From Lithospermum erythrorhizon (lineage: Eukaryota; Streptophyta; Magnoliopsida; Boraginales; Boraginaceae), in contig JADFUC010000633.1 of NCBI GenBank assembly GCA_019722365.1, forward strand, positions 1-64,000: 64,000 nucleotides of DNA, written 5' to 3'. Every line of letters starts with the position of its first letter. The first letter of the stretch is position 1. The notes under the pieces were generated by a model that was given only the letters and a program-made list of their open reading frames with translations, did not search any database and was not told where the DNA came from. Positions 1 to 12,300 of this stretch are shown here, piece after piece. Both the position numbers and the translations under genes were made by a program.

Positions 1-959
1 CTACACCGAGAAGAAAAGAAAGTTCGATTTATGTAAAAATCACAAAGTTATCAAAAGACGGAAATAACCTGCTATATATAATCACGAAGCGGCAAACAGT
101 TTATTTTTTCTTGTTTTTCGACGCGCTAGGAAATATATTCATTCAGCTTTTCACGTTAAAGAACATACGCGAAGAGTGTTTTGTTATTATTCTCTGCTTT
201 CTTGATCGCTTGCCAAGACCAATCGATAGTATTTCTACTTTATTCATACTCTTAGTTAATTTATGCTTTCAATAATATTTATTAATTATTTCATCGTAAG
301 AGTAGCTAAATTTATTATTAATGGGGTTTTGACGTAGCCTCGACAAAGGTATTTTCATCCGGATTTTGGAGTTATTATAATCAGCACTAGTATTAATCAT
401 TGAACTTTAATTTGATTCGATTGTTTTAAATCGCCAACTCTTTTATATGAGAATCCCTCAGTATTATGTAACCTCGGCCTAAAGGAAGGCATATTAGATC
501 ACTTGATTAGTTAATTAAATGGGTCAAGAGAATGAAGCACACGCTTCGATCGGTTCTCAATAGATTTCATTTCAAAGTTTTGGGCCTAATTAATTTCACT
601 AGTGACATAGGAGATTACTAAACTAAGAACATCCGTGAACCTACGAATCTGAACGGTATAATCGAACTAACGAGAAATTGGACCCTGTTATTGACATAAT
701 CTATTATTTGGATGTAGTAATACTATCAAGTAGCGGCCGATACCCCGGGTAATCCTTCTTTATTCATAAGTTTATCCTTCTTAATCGCACTAGTTTAAGT
801 TTCAACTATTTATTTCACCACCCTAATATCAGTTTCATTTACGATTACACACTTTAAGTAAACAAGTTCTGCTGGATTCGACCTTACTCGAGCATCACTA
901 CTACACGACTTTCGCTTCGCGAGGAATATCATAATTTGTTCCATCGATGTTGAAAAGAT
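1..959. other. AT-rich intergenic stretch, no gene recognised
   Basis: Stops occur in all frames and only short ORFs are present, none with a recognisable motif. The composition is typical of plant intergenic DNA. It may be decayed transposon sequence, but I could not match it to any element in the rest of the window. Confidence 0.5.
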
Positions 960-1720
960 ATTCATATACCACCTCAATGCATTGTTATGATAGAAATTCA
1001 CATTTAAGACTTATTTTATATATGAAATATTATATATCTAAAATATTTGTACTAATATTCATATGAATGTCATTGCCGTAGATCAGCATGGTATTATAGT
1101 ATTTAGCTAACACATGGTAGACAAGTACAACCACACATAAAAAACTTAATTTATATGAAGCCATTACATATCTAAGCTATTTGTCCTATTATTAATATGA
1201 ATGTGATTGTCGTAGATAAAAATGGTATTAGTCCCCCTCTTAACTAATATGAACAAATAAACAACAAACGGAAATATAAATACAAATCCACATGTAAGAC
1301 TTCTAATTATATGAAATATTATTAGTCCCCTCTCTTAACTATTATAAACAAATAAAAACAAATGGCACAAATACAACTAATATGTAAGACTTGACTTTAT
1401 ATGAAATATTATATATCTCACTTTCAGAGCTACTATCAATATATCTTTGTCATTAATAGAATGGCACATATTATCATAACTAATACCACCCGTAAGGAAC
1501 ATAATGGAATGACATATAGAAATTAATAGAACATTTAACTTATTTAAAATAAGATATTGGGTGTCAAAAATCTTCATTGATACCACATCAATGCATCATA
1601 TGAAAAAATCTTCACATACCATCAATGCATCATATGATAGAAATCCACATAGTAGACATAACACCTAGTCGTAGTCCACATACCACCGGGGATTACAATA
1701 TAACTTAAAATAAAAGGTAT
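960..1720. repeat. Diverged tandem repeat block
   Basis: Several phrases recur: a piece like TATATGAAATATTATATATCT (near 1020, 1310 and 1398), a piece with ATGAATGT(C/G)ATTG(C/T)CGTAGAT (near 1062 and 1198), TTAGTCCCC(C/T)TCTTAACTA (near 1229 and 1322), and ACC..ATCAATGCATCATATGA (near 1580 and 1620). The spacing is roughly 110-140 bp, so this reads as an old, indel-rich tandem array. No coding content is seen. Confidence 0.5.
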
Positions 1721-2016
1721 TATGAGAATGTCAGATATTCATGAAAAATCCATTATTCAAATACGATATTGTAGAACATTTTATGAAATACATAAAAGTG
1801 TTCAATCCGAACAATTAGTTATCATTCTTCTGTAGTTAGGTCGGAAGTCGAGCCATCTCGCCCCATTTGCTTTCCATTTCAAATGCCTGCCTCGGTTACA
1901 TCAATCAATTCCTCATACTCCTCCCCATCATCGTACGACGCTTCTTGAACTTCACATATTACCATACTCCCTCACCTCCATCCGAAAAATAACCGAAAAA
2001 ATATATTTAAAATTCG
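1721..2016. other. Spacer without recognisable gene
   Basis: This is a short AT-rich spacer between the tandem repeats and the beginning of the first LTR fragment. Nothing specific is seen. Confidence 0.4.
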
Positions 2017-3759
2017 CCCGCAACGACCAGTCAGAGGCCCCGAGGTTAAAGTCGTTTATCAACTCCTCAGAACTGAAATACCATACGATGGTCGACAACA
2101 AATAACTGATAGTTTTATTAAAAGTGAAACAGTTCGAAAGTTCAAAAATGTTTCCATACGTAGTTTAATCATCAGCATCACCTAATCCAACTAAAGTGCA
2201 AACTTCATAACGCTAATGTCCAAAATATCTGAAATTTAGAAGTTTTTTCAACACCAAACACAAAATACTAAGTTCAGTACAAAATAATTTTAGAAAGAAA
2301 AGATGATCACGAGGACCACACCTGCCTCACCTTAGCAAAATCAATCTGGCCACTCACCTAACACAACCGCTTCTCAAATGGCACCAATCCGGAGGTCAAG
2401 GGGTGTCATTGACAACTTAGTAACCAATCTGGCGGTAACTTATCTACATCCGAACGAGTAATAATAACAAAAAGATATCTATTTAATGATGAGTATATAT
2501 ATCTAGAATAAAGAACACTAAATATTCATAGCATCAAAATAATAATAATCATCATCAACATATATACATTTTAGAAGACTCAACTTATGTTAATCCACAT
2601 GTTATATCTGAGATAAGATGTCACATAATAAAGCTGAAAGCAAAACATCATATAAATTTCAAACACAATTATACCACAATAACAATATAAAACTCCTGAA
2701 ACGACCATGACATTATCAACATTTCAGACGCAGTGACATCCACCCAATGTCAACACAATGCAAGACAATGCACACAATAACCGTATCCGACATTTATATA
2801 ATGTCGTTTAAGTTCTTTTCCTCCGTGTGCTCACCCATAAAGACAATATATCATATCCTTTTCTAAGCAGCTTACCCTTCGCCACCCATAGAATATCATA
2901 TCCTTTTCTCCCCGGTAGGCTCACCCTTCACGACCCATACAATATCATAACACAACCCCATCCGCATGTATTCCACTCACTACATGCGACTCAACATACC
3001 CACATCCTAATATGGGCGACTACTCTATATGAAACCAAGCACGACCAACAACCAACATCACACCAACATGCCAACCATTTATTTAACATAAATCACACAC
3101 ACTCAATTAATATCACAACAACTACAACAATCCTTATTTAAATAATCATGCAATAAATAATGCTAAACTATCTCAATATGGCACCCATAATATACATAAA
3201 TGCAACAATCTCATATAAACCCATTACCATAATATACACATAACACAAACCACTCTGCTAAATTCACATTTCACAATTCCACAAATTACACTATCATAAA
3301 TTCATGAAATAGTTATATAGTCATATCTGTCAAGTACTTCACTCAAACATAAATAATATTATCATAATGAAAGCGATAAATCCCCTACCTTGGCTAGTAC
3401 CACAGCGCCTTTGGTAGAAATCAATCGATCTGTGTCTTTCCCCTGCTCCGAAGTCTAAACAAACACCAAAAGCAATGATTACTACAAACTTCGTTATAAA
3501 TTCTCTTTTTAACAACTTTTAGTACCCATTAGCCACTTTAGGTGAAATATTACTAGTTAAGCTCAAACGATAAACTAAACGACGCAATATCGAACAACCC
3601 ACACCTTAACCATTTCGGCCCCCCTCTCTAACGCCATTCCTAACACTTTAAACAATTTTAACCAATCCAAAATATCAACTCTTCCAACCAACTAAACCCA
3701 TTTCTAACAACCTTTAACCTCACAACCCGTTTACTAACCAAATCTAATAAATATCAGAT
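2017..3759 (-). mobile_element. Tekay-like Ty3/gypsy LTR fragment, distal part
   Basis: The left edge (CGCAACGACCAGTC) lines up with the LTR edges near 42125 and 37426 (TGTAACGATTCGCC and relatives), which are the 3' ends of LTRs lying on the minus strand. Further in, near 3360-3480, the order of short blocks (CTACCT, GGCTAG, TCAATCGATC, TCTAAACAA) follows that of the LTRs at 9670-9770 and 38920-39010. The LTR resumes at 5085 after an inserted sequence. No internal coding region is attached, so it is a solo LTR or truncated copy. Edges are approximate. Confidence 0.55.
2815..2955. repeat. About 49-bp minisatellite inside the LTR
   Basis: Two to three copies of a unit containing AATATCATATCCTTTTCT followed by a GGCTCACCCTTC-like stretch and ACCCATA lie head to tail. 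Other Tekay-like LTRs in this window have a different minisatellite in a comparable place. Confidence 0.6.
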
Positions 3760-5084
3760 GCCAGAGAGTATTTTCCTGCGAGAGTTTCCTCATCTTCTCC
3801 TCGCCTTTTAACTCTCTCTCTTAAGATCCTTGAATTGGATTCTAACATCTTGTATGATTGAATCCTCGTTTTCGATTTCTCTCCTCGTCAGTCAATCAAG
3901 CGAGCATTGGGAACCAAACCGATGCCTGGCTGGTGTTTAGCTGGGATCTTCCATCACACAAGGCTCGCTTTCAGGCTTCATCTTCCACGCCCCAATGATT
4001 TGATGGTTGATGGTTGTCAACTTTTGCTTTTCTCCGTGAGTCTTTTGTTTTCCTTTCATCTTCATCTCGCCTTGTTGTTTTATTTAAGATGATTATTTGA
4101 TTATGATGAGTCGGCGGTGGAAGGTCTTAGATGGTTGGAGTTTTGGGGTTGTCCTCTTGGTTGTCTATTGATACTCACCTCCTCGCCTCTAATGACTTAG
4201 CTGCTGGCTCATGATGGACTTCTCAGCGTGTTTCTTCAACTTCTCCCTTTCACTAGTTCTTCACGCTGGGTCATTGTGATGGTGTTCATCTCCTCCATGG
4301 AGTCTTGGGTGGTTATTGATGTTTTGGTTGTATGCCTTGGTTGGATGTGGTGGTTCGACTTGGTGGTGCTTCAATCCATTGATCCCTCATTGTTCTTCAT
4401 GTTCAAGGCATTGGTTTTACATGATTTTGCCTGGGCGGGCTGAGTTTGTGACTTTTGGTGTTCTTGAAATTTGATTTGATTATATTACATTTGCTTGTTG
4501 AATCTTCATGATTCTTCAAGTTTTTGTTGTTGTTTGATGATTTCCCATGTTTTACTACGACGCCTTGGTTTTCAGCGGTTGTCCGTGGAATTGGGCAAAA
4601 GGAAAGGTTGTTCACGCTGGCCGCCCGGTGTCGGGGACCATGTTAATTCAACGGCTGGAGTCAACGGTCGGGACTTGAATGGTTGGTAGGTGAACCGCTT
4701 GGGAAAACTAATGGTGGAAGTGAACGGTCATGCTCTTGGCTTTCGGGTTGGCACCCCTTGGCTTCAAGACCCCTTCATGGTCCCTTTCTGACCGGCCGAC
4801 TAAGCTGCTGGCCTACGACTCACGGCCAAGCACACCTTACCTATGACTCGACTGCCTGGATTTGCATGATACCTCACTTGACGCTTCAAGGACTCACCGA
4901 GCTGAATGGACTTCCGAGCCTGGCTCGCCCACTGACCTGGTCCTTTTCCGGGCTCGATTTATCTATCTTTGATTTATGTATTTCAATACCAGTAGGCTTA
5001 TCCTATGGGCCACGCTTGGGGGCCCCGGTAATCCCCATTCGAATGATTTGTATCTTTAAATTTTATTTTAATAAAGTCTATAAA
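3760..5084 (+). mobile_element. Poly(A)-tailed insert inside an LTR (possible retroposed transcript)
   Basis: This block of higher GC content interrupts an LTR that continues on both sides (2017-3759 and 5085-5650). It begins with a CT-rich stretch (3780-3880) like a plant 5' leader. It ends with AATAAA at about 5070 followed within a few bases by an A-rich tail (about 5080-5098). A pyrimidine-rich start, a polyadenylation signal and an A tail in that order are what a retroposed mRNA or a non-LTR element would leave. Short ORFs (3907-4092, 4228-4443, 4683-5150) match no family I know. No clear target-site duplication was found. Confidence 0.4.
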
Positions 5085-5650
5085 AAAAAGAAAAAAAATT
5101 CCACCTCAAACAACTATAATAAAGGTCCAAGAACATACTTATACCATTAAAAACGGTTTTTGGAAAAAGTCAACCCGAAGTCAACTCGAAAGTCAACACA
5201 ACTACACCAACATTTTTCTACCCAAAAATCGGTTATTATCACCTCCTATACTATAATCTAAGCCTAGATAATAATTATATGCCATATTAAACCTTAAAAC
5301 CTGAAGTCAAACTAATCCCCAAAAAGTCAACATCCCTAAAACGTCAACAATTACTCATCGAACGCTTTTAACTTTAATCAAGCACAACTAATTTAAGGCC
5401 CAAGAATCGCTTTGTAGCAATAATAGCCTAAATACAAAAGTCAACAAAGTCAATCCATTCAAACTCAAAAAAGATTAGCCTTTTACCTTGAATCGGTTAA
5501 GAGGATGATTTAGGAAACTCTCCAACAAATTTGAGGATCAAAGCTCATGGTATGAGGAGAAATCAAGAAAGAAACCAAGGAAATTAAAGTGCTGGTAAGT
5601 GAGACGGGAATTTTTTCCCTTTTTTCCTCTCTTATGGCTTGTTTGGTACG
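5085..5650 (-). mobile_element. Tekay-like LTR fragment, proximal part
   Basis: This is the continuation of the LTR interrupted at 3760. It has the repeated AAAGTCAAC words seen in all related LTRs here (10140-10320, 17540-17690, 26510, 62350-62480). It also carries the conserved module read on the minus strand as GGAGAGTTTCC..., then CCTCTTAA..., then AAGGTAAAAG at 5490-5481. The right end seems truncated, because the GGGTTATTACA terminus found in related LTRs is absent. Confidence 0.55.
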
Positions 5651-6149
5651 TGTATTACGAATAAAAACGATGCAGATATGAAGAAAATCCGACCGCTTAG
5701 TTTACATACCTCTCATTCAACTTATCTCTAATTATTAATTTCAACATCAACATTTATAGTACAGCTTACAAAAGCAACCACTTACGTTAATTAAATTAAT
5801 AACCCACATTTTAATTCTATTAATCGATCTAGCCGCTACCTGCTATTATACTAGCCTATATGTAAGGAGAAATAATGTAAAATAAACAATATACAACTGA
5901 AACATACCAATTGCCGATGAACAATCACTGCGGATGAGCAGTAAAATGTATGACAGAATTGTGAAATTTGAATTGATTCCTTAGAACCTTCTAACATGTA
6001 CCGTACGTAAATACATGTCTCGTCATTAAAACATATACGCTAGAACCGAATTCATCAAGTTATTAATGCGTTGATATCTCCGATTAACCTAACGCAAGTA
6101 TTTCTATATAAAAGTTTTCAAGGTCGTCGAACATCTTCTTTTTTAATCA
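5651..6149. other. AT-rich spacer
   Basis: No coding or repeat signal was recognised between the LTR fragment and the 3' side of the FAR1-like pseudogene. It could include the 3' end of that gene or its transposon terminus. Confidence 0.4.
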
Positions 6150-8000
6150 ATGTCTTCTCTGGAGTACTATCGCTTCTCCACCTCCGCACAAGAATACTTA
6201 TTACCTAACCACTAAAAATTCGCATTGTTTCCTATAATAAGATATGAAAAACCAGATATCATTGAGTTATAACACCTGGTATTAGAAACAGTTAAAAAAA
6301 TACCATTATAGGAGATTCCATAGTATCTGAAAAATATATCACACTTGTAAAATGCTTCAAAAGTACTACTCAACATCAAGTGTCTCCTGAAAGTGAAGAA
6401 ACAAAGGCAACGATTACTCAACCATACAGAAAAATTATATATGATGAAAATAATTATATGATGATTACGGATATATTAAAAACTCACAAGCAAAACATTC
6501 GGCCTCAAACTCATGTTGTATTTCATTGAATATTTGAGGAGTAAAAACAGAAGCCGCATGGCTCATCAAGTCGGGATTCTTGGAAGGTTAGTCAGAATGC
6601 TTTGCTGCATATAATAATCTCTCGACTTCTCATTGAAACGAAATCGACAACCATAGACTGGAACCGATACATTAACTCCGAAACGTGCATACTTGAATCC
6701 AGGTAATGACGTGCAAATGCATTTAACTACTCACTCAACTGTGTGGTGGTATTACCGGCAGTGAATTGATCCTTAACCCATATTAAGACCATCAAGCCTC
6801 GAAATGCAAGAAATGAAACAAAGCCAAGAATTATCTGCAGTTGGCTTCCCATCAAAACAAGTGTCCAACATTCGTTGCCAAATAAACTCAACTCGCTTCA
6901 GCCCAGACAATCGAATTAGTTAATTCAAGATGTCCGAAAACTGGCTAGTTTTTGCATCTCGTGACGCCTTTCAGCTTCGATCAATATAAGAACATAAAGC
7001 ATGGAAGTCACACTTGTGAACACGCCACGGATAGCCGAGCAATTTGTAGAGTCCGATCTGTCATCAACATCTTCGAAATCTATGATTCATGCATTTCAAG
7101 AATGTTTTAAACAACCATCTGAAATATTTTCCGGTCTCGTCATACATTAATGCAGCTCCAAAAATGGTTGTGCACTTGTGGTGATTGAAACCAACAAAAA
7201 TACCTACAACAATGTATAAGTTATGCACACAAAAACCATGGGCAAACTAACTAAAAAGTAGAACAATGATATATATAGCAAAACTAAAAATACCATTAAA
7301 AATTTATAAATGAGATTACAATATACCTAGAGGCTCCGTGTCATTGGTCCTGTATGTGGTATCAAAACTAACAAAGTCACCAAACTTAGCATAGTCAGAA
7401 ATCATAACAGCGTCGGCCCAAAAAACAGATTGGATACGACGTTCATCATCGAGTTCAATGTCAAAGAAAAATCAAGCTTCCAAAATCGGGATTGATCTTC
7501 AACCATTTATACATTATAACAAAGCATTCCAGAAACATCTCCATGCGCTTCACTGAACTAACATAATTCCAAAGATCCGCACGAGTAAACCCATATCCTC
7601 AACAAGCATTCATAAGTGTGAAGCAAAGCATCGTGATTCACCTCACATATTCCATTTATACGTACGGCCGATCATAGCCTTAATACGCCCGACTTAATCT
7701 CTCTCTCTACGTGCACGCATAAGATGAATTTTATCGAGATCTACAAAATCATGATTGTGGTTGTCTTCCCACTCGTAAATTACGTAACCTTTCTTAATCC
7801 AATCCATCTTAAGCCTCATCTTTGCCCTACAACCAAATCAGATACCTCTCTTATAACGATCACCTGAAGGACTATTCGATAATTTCTCCGCTAAGAGCCA
7901 TATAAATGTAATGAATGTAGTCGGCTTGCATCTCTATGAGTCTTCCGTGACGTTATCAAAGAAAAATATATACCAAACCACGAGATTTCAGCTTGAATAA
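6150..8000 (-). pseudogene. FAR1/FHY3-type MULE transposase, degenerate
   Basis: Reading the minus strand in pieces gives the order of the FAR1 family. An N-terminal FAR1 zinc-finger part lies at about 7850-7690 (FGCRAKMRLKMDW, then DNHNHDFVDLDKIHLMRARR). The MULE transposase core lies at 7480-7325 (FWADAVMISDYAKFGDFVSF, then DTTYRTN) and 7205-7080 ([20 protein letters not shown], then [17 protein letters not shown]). The helical region is at about 6560-6480 (AASVFTPQIFNEIQHEFE). A SWIM remnant at about 6385-6310 (FEAFYKCDIFFRYYGISYNG) has lost zinc ligands. Between the two core pieces an intron (about 7325-7206) has donor AG/GTATAT and acceptor TTGTAG/G, and splicing restores [12 protein letters not shown] in frame. 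Stops and frameshifts elsewhere show decay. It could be a mobile Mutator-like element or a host FRS gene. Confidence 0.75.
7206..7325 (-). other. Probable intron in the FAR1-like pseudogene
   Basis: The minus-strand donor GAGCCTCTAG/GTATATTG and acceptor TTGTTGTAG/GTATTTTTG flank about 120 AT-rich bases. Joining the flanks keeps the FAR1 alignment continuous ([16 protein letters not shown]), which argues for a genuine spliced ancestor rather than random similarity. Confidence 0.6.
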
Positions 8001-8059
8001 AAGCGAGCATGCCATCATTCAGACAAAACCAAAGACTTCCATGATTAAGACATCGTGAT

Positions 8060-8184
8060 CAGGTAATAAACCGCAATAATATAACATAGGTCATGACAAC
8101 ACATATTCATTAAATGTCAACTAATCGATAAGAGACTTGTGTCATATCGTGTATTTGAATACACTTATATCGTAATAATATATT
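8060..8184. repeat. Repeat unit interrupted by the downstream retrotransposon
   Basis: ACACATATTCATTAAATGTCAAC and the following approximately 80 bases (ending TATATCGTAATA) recur in the same orientation at 18328-18405, on the far side of the Tekay-like element. This suggests the element landed inside a tandem or dispersed repeat. Confidence 0.55.
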
Positions 8185-8994
8185 TGTATCTATCTCCGCC
8201 CTGTGCCTGTCATTCCGAGTATGTAGAGTCATTAAAACTGAACACTGCAGTCACCAAACCGACGGACGACTCAGCTTAAAATACAACCTGCTTCATCCAA
8301 AATGTGATAATTAAGTTTTCCAAATCAAAATGCTTTAAAATTTATAACCATCAAATTTAGATATCGAACGAGACCAACCCATAAATATATACACAACATA
8401 ATCCAAAGAAAAGTACGCCGGTACAGATGACATACCGCATCAGATCCTCTAAATACAAAATGACTACTCTGAAGGCTAAGATTTCAAAGGGAATGCCAAC
8501 AATGAAAACCGGCAGACAACACATCAAAACGAGACTGGCGATCCTCACCACCGTGTTCACCTAGCCACTGAACACACTCCAACGTACCCTCTGGCCTACC
8601 CACCATGTCAACCCGCACAATGAAAAATGCCGCCCATACGGTGCTGCCAGAAGCTCAAGGAGCATTAAATAAACTTAACATTATGGGTGAACTCACATAC
8701 GGAACGAGATAGTCAATTTTAATAGTCAAATATGAATAATGTAACTTATATCCGTGACTACCTAAAAGGTCATACAACATACTCCCAGAAATCTCAAACA
8801 TAATACATGTAAGACATAATGGGTTGTCTGAAGAAGCACACAATTTCTAAAGAAATCAATAGACCTAACAACGACTAAAACTCTTACTTCATCAAACTCC
8901 TCCTATCTCTCATATCCCCACCAATATACCATCCTCTAACGCGCATATACTCAACTGCCTACCCCAGAATGGACTAATCAACAATCACCTCGCA

Positions 8995-9300
8995 CTTATA
9001 CCGCTAAAGATAAAATAAACCGTGACTTATACACAAAGATAAGGCACACCGCACTTATACACAAAGTATAAGTACACCACACGCCTATACCTAAGATAGT
9101 ACACATCAACAATGCACACAAAGAAAGGATCAAAGACTCATACCGCTTCTTATAATCAAGTGTAAGGCTGAACCGCACGCTATACCGTAAGATAGTACAC
9201 ACCGATAATGCAATAATAAAGAAAGCCATCAAAACAGAAATATACCGCACGCCATACCGCAGTATGGGCCAACCGCACGCGGTACCGTAGTATGTACAAT
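8995..9300. repeat. Minisatellite with CTTATAC.CAAAG-TATAAGG units (3' LTR copy)
   Basis: A unit of about 27-30 bp of the form CCGCACTTATACACAAAGATAAGGCACA is repeated, grading into longer variants (ACGC.TATACCGTAAGATAG). The homologous array lies at 16318-16680 in the other LTR. Confidence 0.7.
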
Positions 9301-10351
9301 AGCCACATATCCTGCAAGGGCGAGAGTCACCTAATCCCCAAGAATCCCCAACTATGTGGTCACCGATACTCAAGGCTCAAACTCCATGACAACCCAACAA
9401 CTACTTACCCCAAACAAGAATACAAAGACACACCAAAACATCCTACAATCGGCAATCAATCACAAGTGCCACAAACATATCAAAAGTGCCGATATACAAT
9501 ATAATATAACGGTGCCGACAAGTGCCACATAATTCGTAATATGTTTGTTACTTACCTCCAAAGAATTACCACGTAAACACAATCACATAACACAACACCA
9601 TACGTATATATCATTCTCATAATCATAACACAATAACATGTATATCACAAATCGCTAAGTACGAAAGTAACACCAGATAAGTACTACCTCTCTCTAGCTA
9701 CCGCAAAACCTTCGCTAAAAAACAATCAAGTAATCGCTCTTTTCCACGATCAACGCCTAAACAACACCCATGAAGTATAATCAGCACCTACTACTATACC
9801 GCGTTTCTGTAAGATACATAACCAACTCTTTATGAACTATCTCAAACAGCCTAATACTTAATTTGATAAACTATCTAATTATAATCCCATCGGACACAAC
9901 CCACCGATTCCTCTACTAAATTCCATCTATCACTTTTCATTACAAATCGACTTATAAGTCATTCTAACTAATCGCGAAGTTCATAATTAACAATCTATAT
10001 ACTCCGAAATATCAATTATAACTCAACTCGAATTTACAATTTTTCAACATAACACCCTTTTAATCAATTTTAAATCACCAATTTAACATCATAACAATTC
10101 ATAATAGTCCCAATATAACCTCTCTACACATTTAAAGTCTTATAAAAATATCCATATAAAAGTCAACCTAAAAACCTAAAAGTCAACTCTCGACCATAAC
10201 GCCTCAAACGATCTCTAAATCACTTAATTCATCACTCAAATACGTCACGTAACCCATAAATCAATCAAGATTTATCATAAAAATTCACTATGAAAAGTCA
10301 ACTAAAAAGTCAATTATAATAAAACCCAAGAAATATCTCGAAAAGACTTGA

Positions 10352-10368
10352 AATTTCTTACCTTTAAC
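10352..10368 (-). promoter_or_regulatory. Splice-donor-like motif in LTR
   Basis: Minus strand reads GAGTTAAAG/GTAAGAAAT, a near-consensus plant 5' splice site. Equivalent positions in four other LTRs in this window (5486, 17732, 26572, 62533) hold the same kind of sequence. Whether it is used is not known from sequence. Confidence 0.4.
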
Positions 10369-10879
10369 TCAAGAGAATGAATGGGAGAATAATATTCTAC
10401 AACCGATTCCTGGAAGCTCGAGCGGCCAACGAAGACAGAATGGAAATGAAAATTTTTTAAGCGGGGAGGCTTAATTTCGCCAAGACGAGGAGCAAGATGA
10501 CATTTGTGATATTTCGAGGAATAAAGGATGATAAGTGATGAATTTAGGTTACTTAACCCCCCAGCCACGAAACCGCACGCGAAATCTAGCGAACGAGTTA
10601 TCGAATCCACTAACGATCTAACTTAACTCGACTTCCTCGTTACTACCACTAAATTATAATCGCAACTCCACCAAATAATTTACAAAATAATATTATCATC
10701 GAAAAATTATACTATTCCTGTCCCACCGACTTAAATTTTTTTTTTTTCGTAACGGGTTATTACAATCTACCCACCTAATAAAATTTCGACCTCGAAATTT
10801 AACAACCCAAACAACCAAGAACATATAATAACACAAAAACAAATACCATATCAAAAACAACAAACTCACATCTACCGAA

Positions 10880-11040
10880 GCAGCCGCGGCAACGGTTCCT
10901 CATCTCATCCTCACGTTCCCAAGTCGCCTCTTCCACACGCTGATTCCTCCACAGACTTTCTACTTCAAGGCCACCTGCCTACTCCTCAAACCTTCTCTTT
11001 CCGGTCCAAAATATCCACTGCCTTTCTCAAACGTCAGTTC
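10880..11040 (-). pseudogene. Chromodomain of the Tekay-like element
   Basis: The minus strand encodes RNQRVEEATWEREDEMR at 10948-10898, the signature end of the chromodomain in plant Tekay/Del chromoviruses. It lies downstream of the integrase and just upstream of the polypurine tract, as expected. The domain is known in this group to guide integration to particular chromatin. The N-terminal part of the domain is frameshifted. Confidence 0.8.
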
Positions 11041-12300
11041 TCCTCAAGCCTCCCACCGAGGCGAAATTTAAGAATACGCGACTGTCAGTGATATACTTCT
11101 CAAACAGACACATGGAACACATTATGAATCCTATCTAAACCTCGAGGCAACGCTAACCCATAAAGCCCACAGAGCCAACTCTCCCCAAGGATCTCAAATG
11201 GTCCAATATAACGAGACCAACTTCCCTTCCTCCCAAACCGCATCACTCCCTTCCACCGGTATACCTCGTGAACACACCTGCCGCCGACCTCAAACGATAC
11301 AAGCCATTTCAAGCGATGATCTCGCATATTTCTTTTCCGCCATCTCCCGAGCCGCCCTGGGACAGCCAATCAATCTCGATCCGCCTACCAACTCTCGACC
11401 AACCGTAACCGTAAACTTTCTCCTCTCTCCTACCTCATTCCAACAACCGGGACACACACTTCGCCCATACAACGCCTCGTGCCATCTCAATACTAAGACG
11501 GGAAGTCAAGCTAAGAAGCGAACTGGCCTTGGGCAACCTATCGTCCCACCTCGAGAAGTTTAACACGTTCTGAGCGATATCCTCCAATGTCCGTATCGCC
11601 TTCGCACGCTCTATCGGGATGAAAGATGCACTCAACTCCACTCTAGCCCCCGCCTCCCCGAAACCCTCCGCAACCTCATGAATCTAAGGCCACGGTCCCG
11701 AAATGATCGACACTGAACCCCAAGTGCAATCTCACAATCCGATCCACATAAATTTTCGCTAGTCTCTCAAAGCCCATCTTATGATTCGATAGTAGAAATG
11801 AAATGATTTCTCGATAGCTTCCATCATCAACAATCACCCAAATCCCATCATGTCGCCTCAACGCTCTCGGAAGCCTAAAACACGAAGTCCATGGTGATAT
11901 TCCTCCCATGTCCACTCAGAATAGGAAGAGTCTCCACAAACCCGCAGGACGCCTATGCTCACTCTTCACCTGGCCGACAAACCAAGCACTTTGCCACAAA
12001 CTCTCGCGATTCTCATTCCCCGCCACCACGCCACCTCAAATCACGATACATCTTGTACTACCCGGCGCTAAGACCGTAGGGAGTATTGCGGGCCTCATCA
12101 AGAATCTCCCTTCTTAGCTCATTCAATACTAAGATAACCGCCATTCATCTTCAAGGCTCCACTCTCATCAATCGTGAAACTGACCGATCTATCTCCTCAC
12201 GCCCCTAATGATAACCTCGCAGCCTCTCATCCCGCCGGCCGCAATGCCATGATTCACCCACAAGCACCGGTCGACTCTCTCATATGGGCGAAAATCTCCA
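11041..12300 (-). pseudogene. Integrase of the Tekay-like element
   Basis: From C- to N-terminus along the plus strand: the GPY/F-like end at 11100-11200 (MRFGRKGSWSRYIGPFEIL, then ALPRGLDRIHNVFHVSV), an EALYGR segment near 11480-11460, and a catalytic-core remnant near 11760-11720 (IYVDRIVRLHLGFSV). The parts lie in different frames with stops between them. The order matches Ty3/gypsy integrase. No intact DDE triad can be assembled. Confidence 0.75.

Larger units (their letters stand above)
8185..10764 (-). repeat. 3' LTR of the Tekay-like element
   Basis: It aligns in order with 15505-18148: shared blocks include CACCAAACCGA, CAACCCATAAATATATA, TCTCATATCCCCACCAATATACCATCC, the TATACCG minisatellite, AATTATAATCCCATC and the run of T before the TTATTACA end. 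The two copies differ by many short indels, which points to an old insertion or to poor base quality. The polypurine tract (minus-strand AGGTGGGTAGAT) abuts the right edge. Confidence 0.8.

Noticed and set aside
4683..5150. 155-codon ORF in the poly(A)-tailed insert
   Set aside because: Its translation resembles no known family and its end is the A-rich tail read as lysines; kept only as part of the insert.
9000..9300. CRISPR-like regular repeats
   Set aside because: Units are contiguous and variable without unique spacers; it is an LTR minisatellite in a plant genome.
11198..11563. 121-codon plus-strand ORF
   Set aside because: The minus strand here reads as integrase; the plus ORF is its shadow.
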